Below are positions 23,756 through 30,816 of a DNA stretch of 38,450 bases, piece after piece. The translations under genes were made by a program, and so were the position numbers. The first letter of the stretch is position 1; every line of letters begins with the position of its first letter. The notes under the pieces were generated by a model. It did no database searches. It had not been told where the DNA came from and saw only the letters and a list, made by a program, of their open reading frames with translations. The DNA is taken from the NCBI GenBank assembly GCA_003695625.1, contig RFIB01000100.1:1-38450 (forward strand). The letters run 5' to 3'. The DNA is from Acidobacteriota bacterium. Lineage in GTDB: Bacteria > Acidobacteriota > Polarisedimenticolia > J045.

Positions 23756-25841
23756 CGCGCTGCTTCCCGGCCGCCGGGCCGCCCTGACGACGTTCCTGCT
23801 GCTGCTCGCGCTCGCCGGCGCAGGGGCGGCGCACGGCCAGGTGTCCCCCGGGCCGCTGTCCGCCCCGCATGCGGAGCTCGAGGGCAACCGCAACTGCACG
23901 AAGTGCCACGGCGGCGGCGAGGTCGGACAGGACCGCCGCTGCCTCGAGTGCCACCGCGGCATCGCGTCGCTGGTCGAGCGGCGGCGCGGGCTGCACGGAC
24001 TCGAGGGCCGCACGCGGTGCGGCCACTGCCACCCCGAGCATGCCGGCGTCGACTTCGAGCTCGTCGACTGGGGCGTGCCGGGCCGCGAGAAGTTCGACCA
24101 TGGACGCACCGGCTGGCCGCTCGAGCAGAAGCACGCCGCGGCCGCCTGTGACGCCTGTCACCGTCCCGACCGCATCGCCGATCCGGCCCATGCCCTGGAG
24201 CCGAAGCCCGAGGCCCTGGCCCACGTCGGCCTCGACCCGCGCTGCACCACATGCCACGAGGACGCCCACCGCGGCGCGCTCGGCGACGACTGCGCCCGTT
24301 GTCACGACGCGCAGGCGTTCCGTCCGGCGCGCAACTTCGACCACGCGAAGACGGCGTTTCCGCTCACCGGGCGCCACGTCAAGGTCCGCTGTGACGACTG
24401 TCACCTGGCCGACCGGCTGCGCCCGGCGCGCGACGCGCAAGGCCGGCCGGTCCCGGTCTACAAGCCGGTCCCGCACGCCTCGTGCGCGGACTGCCACCGG
24501 GACGTGCACCGCGGGCGGCTCGGGACGGACTGCGCCCGCTGCCATGTCACGGACGGGTTCCGCGTCATCCGGCGCGGCGCCTTCGACCACTCGCGGACCC
24601 GGTTCCCGCTGCGCGGCGCCCACGCCCGGACGAAGTGCGCGAAGTGCCACGGCGAGGGCGAGCGCCGCGTCGCCGCTCCGCGGTTCGACGCGTGCGCGAT
24701 CTGCCACCGCGATCCGCACGACGGCAAGGCGACGATCGCCGGGCGCGTGGCCCACGACTGCATCGTCTGCCACGACGAGCGCGCCTTCAAGCCGTCGACG
24801 TTCACCGTCCGTGACCACGCGAAGACCGGCTATCCGCTCGAGGGGGCCCACGCCCGCACCGCGTGCGCGGCGTGCCACAGGCCCGCCGTGTCGCCCGCGG
24901 GTGCGCCGCGCGCCCCCGGATCGGACGTCAGGTTCCGGATGGACCACGCGCGCTGCACCGACTGCCACGAGGATGCGCATGGCGGACAGCTCGCGAGCGA
25001 CGGCCGGCCGGCACCCGACTGCGCCGAGTGCCACGACGTCGCCGCATTCCGGCCGTCGCGCTTCGGCCGCGCGGAGCACGCCCGCCTCCGGCTGCCGCTC
25101 GAGGGGCGGCATGCCGAGATCGAATGCCGCGCCTGCCACGGTCCGGACCGCCGGGGTCTGCCCGCGCTGCCGGGCCGCGACGTGCTGGGCCGCGCGGGCG
25201 TCGCCGTCCGGCTCGACGACGCGCGCTGCGCCTCGTGCCACGCCGATCCGCACGACGGCCGGCTGACACCCACGGGCACCGACTGCGCGGCCTGCCACGA
25301 CGCCTCGACGTTCCGCCCGTCCCGCTACGACTCCGAGCGCCACCGCGAGGCGCGCTTCCCGCTCGAGCAGGCCCACCGCACGGTCCCGTGCGTGCTGTGC
25401 CACCGCGAGCTCGAGAACCGCGCCCGGCCGAAGAGCACGCTCGTCGCCGCACCGGGCCGGCCCGCGGGAGGCCTGACGTTCGCGGTTGCGAAGCAGGAGT
25501 GCCGCGACTGCCACGACACGCCCCACGGCAGCCAGTTCGACACGCGGGAGGGAGGCGCCGCCTGCTCGACCTGCCACGACCAGGGTGCGTTCCGGCCCGC
25601 GAGCCGGTTCGACCACGACCGGGACGCCCGGTTTGCACTGGGCAAGGCGCACCGAAAGGTGGCCTGCGCCGAGTGCCACAAGGCTCCGGCCGAAGGCCGG
25701 CCGGTCGTCTACCGCCCGCTGGACGGCCGCTGCCGCGCGTGCCACGGCCCGGGGCGCGGCGCGCCCGCGCTCCCCGACGACGCGGAGGGCGCGGACGCGC
25801 GGAGCGGCCGCGGTCAGAAACGCCAGCTCAGCGTCAGGTAG
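23742..25841 (+). CDS. 23-haem periplasmic c-type cytochrome (cytochrome c3-like)
   Basis: A 699-residue exported cytochrome with 23 CXXCH haem-binding motifs by my count. A signal peptide (RRAALTTFLLLLALAGAGAAHG) is cleaved near residue 32. From about residue 140 the protein is built of degenerate three-haem modules of the form CxxCHxDxHxGxLGxDCxxCHxxxxFxPxxFDHxxTxFPLxGxHxxxxCxxCH. Many extra His residues could serve as distal ligands. No lipobox is seen, so it is predicted to be soluble and periplasmic, a nanowire-like electron shuttle. The start is a GTG at 23742 with GGAG seven bases upstream, overlapping the flavoprotein gene by 14 bp. It overlaps the convergent barrel gene by 28 bp. Its physiological acceptor is presumably the neighbouring 22-haem cytochrome/barrel unit (inferred). 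Confidence 0.93.
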   Translation: MSVPDALLPGRRAALTTFLLLLALAGAGAAHGQVSPGPLSAPHAELEGNRNCTKCHGGGEVGQDRRCLECHRGIASLVERRRGLHGLEGRTRCGHCHPEHAGVDFELVDWGVPGREKFDHGRTGWPLEQKHAAAACDACHRPDRIADPAHALEPKPEALAHVGLDPRCTTCHEDAHRGALGDDCARCHDAQAFRPARNFDHAKTAFPLTGRHVKVRCDDCHLADRLRPARDAQGRPVPVYKPVPHASCADCHRDVHRGRLGTDCARCHVTDGFRVIRRGAFDHSRTRFPLRGAHARTKCAKCHGEGERRVAAPRFDACAICHRDPHDGKATIAGRVAHDCIVCHDERAFKPSTFTVRDHAKTGYPLEGAHARTACAACHRPAVSPAGAPRAPGSDVRFRMDHARCTDCHEDAHGGQLASDGRPAPDCAECHDVAAFRPSRFGRAEHARLRLPLEGRHAEIECRACHGPDRRGLPALPGRDVLGRAGVAVRLDDARCASCHADPHDGRLTPTGTDCAACHDASTFRPSRYDSERHREARFPLEQAHRTVPCVLCHRELENRARPKSTLVAAPGRPAGGLTFAVAKQECRDCHDTPHGSQFDTREGGAACSTCHDQGAFRPASRFDHDRDARFALGKAHRKVACAECHKAPAEGRPVVYRPLDGRCRACHGPGRGAPALPDDAEGADARSGRGQKRQLSVR

Positions 25842-27433
25842 ACCTGGTCGTACTCCTGGCCTTCACCCGTCGATCGCTCGGCGTCGAGAAGCAGGTAGAT
25901 CGAGCGCGTGACGAGCAGGTCGATGTCGAAGCCGTACCACGGCAGGCTGCGCGGCTCCCCGACACCGTCGACCGGCTCGTCGTCGCGTCGGCCGGCCTCG
26001 AGGCCGACCCGCAGCCGCTCGCCGAACGGCACGTCGACACCCAGCACGTGGAGCCAGCCGTCGTACAGGGCGTTCGTGTAGCGCGTCGAGCGCGTGCGCA
26101 GCCCGAGCCGGGCCGCCGTCAGGCGCTCGAGCCGGGTCGTCAGCGTCCAGCTGTCGGAACTTCCCGCGGCGCCTCCGTTCGCGCCGCGGAAGCGCAGTCC
26201 GACACGAAAGCGCTCGAACGGGCGGACGTTGACCCCGGCCCAGTAGCCCTGGCGGCTGCTGTCGTCGAACTCGGTCTCCGGCGTCGTGCGGTCGCGATAC
26301 AGCCGCACGTTCTGGCGGTCGTCCCAGCCCGCGTCGACCACGATCCGGTCCGACAGCCTGTATCGCCCGAAGACGAACGTCGACGTCGGTTCGAGCGTGC
26401 TCTGGCCCGAAGCCGCGCGCCAGCCGCGGTTGATGTCGATCTCCTGGATCAGCGAGACGAACAGCCGCTGCGTCCGGTAGCGGCCCTGGAGGTACAGGAA
26501 CTCGCGGTTGATCTCCCCGCCGACGTACGAGCCGATCACCCCCGCGGTGCCCTCCCACCCGCGACGCGGGTCGCGCTCCGAGCGCGCCTGCAGGTACGCG
26601 CCGTACTGCCGCGTCCCGGTCGACACGGACATCGTGGCGGGATCGGGTTCGGAGCCGACGAAGGCGCCGGCCCCCCAGCGCGGCCGCTGGTACTCGGCCA
26701 GCGCGCCGTCGAACAGGCTGATGCCGGCCAGTGCCTGGGAGAACTGGCGTCCGACGGAGACCCGCCACGGCGTGCCCGCGGGATACCACTCGACGGACGC
26801 GCGATAGACGCGCGTGCGATTGACGGTCTCGTCCGTTGCGTCCCGGTACGTGCGGCGCACGCGCGTGTCGAGATGCACGCCGAGGCCGCTGCCGCCGACG
26901 TCGCTGCCGTCGAGGCGCACGGTCAGGGCCGGCTGCGAGAATCCGCCGCCGGTGTCGGCGCGGTCACGGACCGCCAGCCAGGCGAGGCCGACCCGCCCGC
27001 GCAGACCCGCCTCGCGCAGGCGTTCGCGCAACGGCGTGCGTGGCGCACGGGGCGGCGGCGGAGCCGGCGGGGCCGGCTCCGGCGGGGCGACGACGGGCGT
27101 GACGCTCTTCCGGGCGACGAGGCGGACCTCGTCGCCGATCGCGACGCGCTCGCCGACGGGGGCGCCGTCCTGGGGCACCAGCACCGCACGGTGTCCCGAG
27201 ACCTCGCGCACCTCGAGCACCAGCACCACGTGGCCGTCCCGCACGACGTCCACCCGGTCGCCGACGACGACGCCGGACCGGGCGCCGGCGTCGATGTAGA
27301 CCGAGCTGCCGCTGACGTACGTCACGCGGGCCCGGTAGGTGGCGAGCTGTTCCTCCGCGCGCGACGGCGCGCCAGGCGCGAGCGCCAGCGCGAGCGCGAG
27401 CGCGAGCGCGACGGACCTCCCCCGGCCCGTCAC
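25814..27433 (-). CDS. Outer-membrane beta-barrel protein, putative conduit porin
   Basis: A 539-residue protein. The signal peptide is an (LA)n repeat ending PSRAEE. Residues about 30-110 form a small periplasmic beta domain (VTYVSGSSVYIDAG, SGVVVGDRVDVVRDG). A Pro-rich linker (about 112-133) follows, then about 390 residues of alternating amphipathic strands ending YLTLSWRF, with the terminal Phe recognised by the BAM machinery. No CXXCH is present. The start is a GTG at 27433 overlapping the cytochrome stop (GTGA), so the barrel is made in step with the 22-haem cytochrome. That pairing is typical of porin-cytochrome complexes in which a barrel sheathes a cytochrome across the outer membrane. 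I do not recognise a named family; a simple adhesin or channel role cannot be excluded. Confidence 0.85.
   Translation of the reverse strand: MTGRGRSVALALALALALAPGAPSRAEEQLATYRARVTYVSGSSVYIDAGARSGVVVGDRVDVVRDGHVVLVLEVREVSGHRAVLVPQDGAPVGERVAIGDEVRLVARKSVTPVVAPPEPAPPAPPPPRAPRTPLRERLREAGLRGRVGLAWLAVRDRADTGGGFSQPALTVRLDGSDVGGSGLGVHLDTRVRRTYRDATDETVNRTRVYRASVEWYPAGTPWRVSVGRQFSQALAGISLFDGALAEYQRPRWGAGAFVGSEPDPATMSVSTGTRQYGAYLQARSERDPRRGWEGTAGVIGSYVGGEINREFLYLQGRYRTQRLFVSLIQEIDINRGWRAASGQSTLEPTSTFVFGRYRLSDRIVVDAGWDDRQNVRLYRDRTTPETEFDDSSRQGYWAGVNVRPFERFRVGLRFRGANGGAAGSSDSWTLTTRLERLTAARLGLRTRSTRYTNALYDGWLHVLGVDVPFGERLRVGLEAGRRDDEPVDGVGEPRSLPWYGFDIDLLVTRSIYLLLDAERSTGEGQEYDQVYLTLSWRF
27381..27410. repeat. 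Hexanucleotide tandem repeat AGCGCG x5
   Basis: Five consecutive AGCGCG units (first unit with one mismatch) lie within the signal-peptide codons of the barrel gene and encode alternating Leu-Ala. Changes of whole units would lengthen or shorten the hydrophobic core by two residues without a frameshift. Confidence 0.8.
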
Positions 27434-29190
27434 GGCTTGCGCCCGTCCGGATGGCAGGAGTAGCAGGCCTGGCTGTCGTACCGGTAGCCCGCGACGTCCT
27501 TGTGCTGGTTGTCGGTCTTGTTGCGGTCGGAGTGCGGGTGGCAGCCGAAGCAGGAGAACACCGCGAAGTTGTTGGGCTGCACGTGGCAGTCGCTGCAGCG
27601 ATCCCACTTGCCGCGGTGCTTGCCGGAGTAGATCGGGAACCACGGGTCGTGGTCGAAGTTCGCCCCGGCCCAGCCGCTCGTCGTGTGGCACTGGGTGCAG
27701 TCGGTCGGGAAGCCCGCCGCGGCGTGGTTCGGGTCGGTCGTCCGCTCGTAGTCGTCCCGGTGGCACGCGTAGCAGTCCGTCGGCGTGCCGGCGTAGACGC
27801 CGCCGGCATGGCACGCGGTGCAGTCCAGCGCACGGTGGGCGCCGGTCAGCGGGAAGTTCGTCGCGTCGTGGTCGAAAGTCGCTCCGGCCCAGCTGGAGGT
27901 GTCATGGCACGCGACGCAGTCGGTCGGGAACCCCGCCGTGACGTGGTTCGGGTCGGTCGTCCGCTCGTAGTCGCCCTGGTGGCACGCGTAGCAGTCCGTC
28001 GGCGTGCCGGCGTAGACGCCGCCGGCGTGGCACGCGGTGCAGTCCAGCGCACGGTGGGAGCCGGTCAGCGGGAAGTTCGTCGCGTCGTGGTCGAAGTTCG
28101 CTCCGCCCCAGCCGCTCGTCGTGTGGCACTGGGCACAGTCGGTCGGGAACCCCGCCGTGACGTGGTTCGGGTCGGTCGTCCGCTCGTAGTCGCCCTGGTG
28201 GCACGCGTAGCAGTCCGTCGGCGTGCCGGTGTAGACGCCGCCGACATGGCAGCGGGTGCAGTCCACCGCGAGATGGGCGCCGGTCAGCGGGAAGTCCGTC
28301 AGCGCGTGGTCGAAGTCGGCATCCTTCCAGCCGGTCGGACCGTGACACAGGGCGCAGTCGGTCGGGAATCCCGCCGCACCGTGGTCGGGGTTCGTCGTCC
28401 GCTCGTAGTCGGCCTGGTGGCACGAGAAGCAGTCGACGCTCGTGCCGCTGAACGTGTCGCCGACATGGCACTGCGCGCAGTCGAGCCCGCGGTGGGCACC
28501 GACGAGCGGGAAACCGGTCAGCGCGTGGTCGAAGCGGGCGGTCGTCCAGCCGATCGGCGTGTGGCAGGCCCCGCAGTCGGTCGGGAAGCCGCTGTTCACG
28601 TGGTCCGGATCGGTCGTCGCCCGGTAGTCGTCGATGTGGCACGTCTCGCATTCCGGTGCCAGCCCGACCCAGCGACGCGCGCCCGCCGGCTGGGGCGTAT
28701 GACACGCCTCGCAGTCGGCCGCGAGATGGCTGCCGACCAGCGGAAAGCGCGTCTCGGTGTGCATCTGCACGAAGTTGCGCCGGTCGATGAACGAGCGCGG
28801 CACGTGGCAGCGCGCGCAGTCCGGTCCGAGCTCGCCGAGGTGCACGTCCTGGTGACAGGCGTTGCAGTCGGTCGGCGCGTCGGCGAAGACCAGCGACGCG
28901 TGACACGCCCGGCAGTCCGCGGTGCGGTGCGCCCCGACCAGTTCGAAGCGCGACAGCCGCCCGTGGTCGAACTCGGGACTGATCCGCGCCGGCTTCCAGC
29001 CGTCGTCGCCGTGGCACAGCGCGCAGTCCTCGATGAAGTCGCCGTGCGGGTAGTCCTCGTCGTCGTCCTGCGCCGCGGAGATCCGGCCCGCGGCCGAAAG
29101 ACAGCACGCGATCACGGCGAGCGCGACGACCGGACCGCGGAACGCGACGACGCGGCCGCACCCGGTTTCCCGGGTCCGTTTCGCTGACAT
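27430..29190 (-). CDS. 22-haem c-type cytochrome with 73-residue tandem modules
   Basis: A 586-residue exported cytochrome with 22 CXXCH motifs. A signal peptide (FRGPVVALAVIACCLSAAGRISAA) ends near residue 40; the Cys pair inside it is not a clear lipobox. Residues 181-540 hold five tandem modules of exactly 73 residues starting at C181, C254, C327, C400 and C473. Each has three haems and the frame CHxxDYERTTDPxHxxxGFPTDCxxCH...FDH...FPLxGxHRxxDCxxCH; the central copies are almost identical. The last three haems (CSDCH, CFGCH, CYSCH) lie outside the modules. GAGGG lies about eight bases before the ATG at 29190. It is the first gene of an operon with the barrel gene and is therefore the probable trans-outer-membrane or surface electron carrier. 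A promoter lies about 135 bp upstream. Confidence 0.94.
   Translation of the reverse strand: MSAKRTRETGCGRVVAFRGPVVALAVIACCLSAAGRISAAQDDDEDYPHGDFIEDCALCHGDDGWKPARISPEFDHGRLSRFELVGAHRTADCRACHASLVFADAPTDCNACHQDVHLGELGPDCARCHVPRSFIDRRNFVQMHTETRFPLVGSHLAADCEACHTPQPAGARRWVGLAPECETCHIDDYRATTDPDHVNSGFPTDCGACHTPIGWTTARFDHALTGFPLVGAHRGLDCAQCHVGDTFSGTSVDCFSCHQADYERTTNPDHGAAGFPTDCALCHGPTGWKDADFDHALTDFPLTGAHLAVDCTRCHVGGVYTGTPTDCYACHQGDYERTTDPNHVTAGFPTDCAQCHTTSGWGGANFDHDATNFPLTGSHRALDCTACHAGGVYAGTPTDCYACHQGDYERTTDPNHVTAGFPTDCVACHDTSSWAGATFDHDATNFPLTGAHRALDCTACHAGGVYAGTPTDCYACHRDDYERTTDPNHAAAGFPTDCTQCHTTSGWAGANFDHDPWFPIYSGKHRGKWDRCSDCHVQPNNFAVFSCFGCHPHSDRNKTDNQHKDVAGYRYDSQACYSCHPDGRKP
27571..28650. repeat. 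219-bp tandem coding repeats in the 22-haem cytochrome gene
   Basis: Five copies of a 219-bp unit encode the 73-residue three-haem modules. Copies spanning roughly 27775-28212 are nearly identical at DNA level: for example, the stretch beginning CGGTCGTCCGCTCGTAGTCG at about 27955 recurs 219 bp later. The outer copies are more diverged. This implies recent expansion or homogenisation by unequal recombination. It is coding, not a CRISPR array. Confidence 0.9.
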
Positions 29191-29322
29191 GGGAAGCCCT
29201 CTTGGTTCGCCGCGCGGCGCCGGGCATGCGCCACGCGTTCCCTCCATCCCTCGTCCCGCGGGGGTCCGGACCGCGGCGAGCGCCTCGGGGACCGGTCCGG
29301 CCGAACCCTTCGGGACGACAGG

Positions 29323-29352
29323 ATTATCCCCCGGGGTAACGTGGCGTGTCGA
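29323..29352 (-). promoter_or_regulatory. Sigma-70-like promoter with embedded palindrome for the cytochrome/barrel operon
   Basis: On the minus strand, TCGACA (29347-29352) and GATAAT (29323-29328) are separated by 18 bp; each differs from the consensus hexamer by one base. In this very GC-rich genome the match stands out. The imperfect palindrome TTATCCCCCGGGGTAA (29324-29339, pattern TTAnCCCnnGGGnTAA) covers the spacer and part of the -10, where a repressor would block polymerase. The 22-haem cytochrome start is 133 bp downstream. Confidence 0.6.
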
Positions 29353-29424
29353 GCCGGTCCGGGCAAGCGGGGGCCGGCCGTGGCGGCCGCACGCGGCCCG
29401 GCGGGACGGCCGCGACCGCCCGCA

Positions 29425-30816
29425 CTAGTCCGCGACGATCCGCCGCACTGCGGAGACGACGATCTCGTCCTCGCCTTCGAGCAGGGTCCGCGGATCGAGC
29501 AGCACGCGGCCCGCCTCGACGCGCGCGACGACCGGCGGCTCGTGCCCGCGAAGCCGGCGGGCCAGCTCCTGCTCGTCGAGCCCGTCGACGCCGAGCGCGA
29601 CGAGCCGCGTGGGCAGCGCCTGCTCGGGTGCCGCCCCGCCGCCGACGCGGCCTTCCCCGTCGATCACCGCCGCCCGGACGCGGTTGCCGAGCGCCAGGAG
29701 CGCGTCCGCGAGCCGGACGGCGCGCGTCTCGAGCTGTTCGGGCGACGCGGCGAGCATGCGCGCCACCGGCGGGCCCTGCGCCCCGGGGTCGGGGACGAGC
29801 CACGCGCGGCAGGTCCACGACAGCGCGGCGAGCGTCAGCTTGTCGCAGCGCAGCGCGCGCGCGAGCGGATTGCGCGCGCAGCGGGCGACCAGCTCCCGCC
29901 GTCCGACGAGGATCCCCGCCTGCGGTCCGCCGAGCAGCTTGTCGCCGGAAAAGCAGACCAGGTCGGCTCCGTCGGCGAGCAGCTGCTCGACCGACGGTTC
30001 GCTGTCCGGCCCGGGTGCGTCGCGATACAGGCGTCCGCAGCCCTGGTCGACGACGAGCGGCAGTCCGTGGTCCGCGGCGATCGGAGCCAGCTCGCGCACG
30101 CCGACCTGCCGCGTGAACCCGACGATCCGGTAGTTGCTCGGCCACACCTTGAGCAGCAGCGCGACGTCACGGCCGCAGACGCGTGCGTAGTCGTCGGGAT
30201 GCGTCCGGTTGGTCGTGCCGACCTCGACCAGGCGCGCCCCGGAGCGCTCGAGGATCTCCGGCACGCGGAAGCTGCCGCCGATCTCGACCAGCTCCCCGCG
30301 GCTGATCGCCACGCCGCGGCCGAGCGCGAGCGTGTTGAGCGCCAGCAGCAGCGCCGCGGCGTTGTTGTTCACCGCGAGCACGCCGTGGTCAGGAAACAGC
30401 AGCTCGAGCCACGGCGCGACGTGGGCCTGCCGGCTGCCGCGCCGTCCCGAGCCGAGGTCGAACTCGAGATCCGAGTAGCAGGCGGCGACCCGTGCGACGT
30501 GCTCCGCCGCCGCCGGCGCCAGCGGAGCGCGCCCGAGGTTGGTGTGCACGACCACGCCGGTGGCGTTGACGACGCGCCGCGGCCCCGGCCGGTCGAGCCG
30601 CTCGAGCCGCGCCCGCACGGCGCGGGCGAGTTCCTCGTCGGCGGGCGGAGGCGCGCCGTCCGCGACCCGGCGCCGCGCGCGCTCGAGCTCCGCGCGGGCC
30701 GCGTGGACGATCGCGCGATGCGCCCAGCGCTCCGCCAGCTCCCGGACCTCCGGCCGCGCGAGCAGCCGGTCGACACCGGGCAGGCCGGCGCGGCGGTCCC
30801 CGGCGGCGCGGCTCAT
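29425..30816 (-). CDS. selA: L-seryl-tRNA(Sec) selenium transferase
   Basis: A 463-residue PLP enzyme (the E. coli length) that converts seryl-tRNA(Sec) to selenocysteinyl-tRNA(Sec) using selenophosphate. The N-terminal domain includes LPGVDRLLARPEV; then RVVNATGVVVHTNLGRAPL, YSDLEFDLGSGRRGSR and VNNNAAALLLALNTLA; then SRGELVEIGGSFRVPEI, VGTTNRTHPDDY, and VDQGCGRLY. The PLP lysine is K293 in CFSGDKLLGGPQAG. Its presence implies that the organism makes selenoproteins. The usual partners selB, selD and tRNA-Sec are not in the window. The ATG at 30816 overlaps the stop of the upstream sulfatase-like gene (ATGA), so the two are translationally coupled; the longer tracked ORF from 31197 is inside that gene. 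Confidence 0.95.
   Translation of the reverse strand: MSRAAGDRRAGLPGVDRLLARPEVRELAERWAHRAIVHAARAELERARRRVADGAPPPADEELARAVRARLERLDRPGPRRVVNATGVVVHTNLGRAPLAPAAAEHVARVAACYSDLEFDLGSGRRGSRQAHVAPWLELLFPDHGVLAVNNNAAALLLALNTLALGRGVAISRGELVEIGGSFRVPEILERSGARLVEVGTTNRTHPDDYARVCGRDVALLLKVWPSNYRIVGFTRQVGVRELAPIAADHGLPLVVDQGCGRLYRDAPGPDSEPSVEQLLADGADLVCFSGDKLLGGPQAGILVGRRELVARCARNPLARALRCDKLTLAALSWTCRAWLVPDPGAQGPPVARMLAASPEQLETRAVRLADALLALGNRVRAAVIDGEGRVGGGAAPEQALPTRLVALGVDGLDEQELARRLRGHEPPVVARVEAGRVLLDPRTLLEGEDEIVVSAVRRIVAD

Noticed and set aside
27571-28650. Regular repeats suggestive of a CRISPR array
   Set aside because: The repeats are 219 bp, contiguous, in frame and encode cytochrome modules; there are no short spacers.
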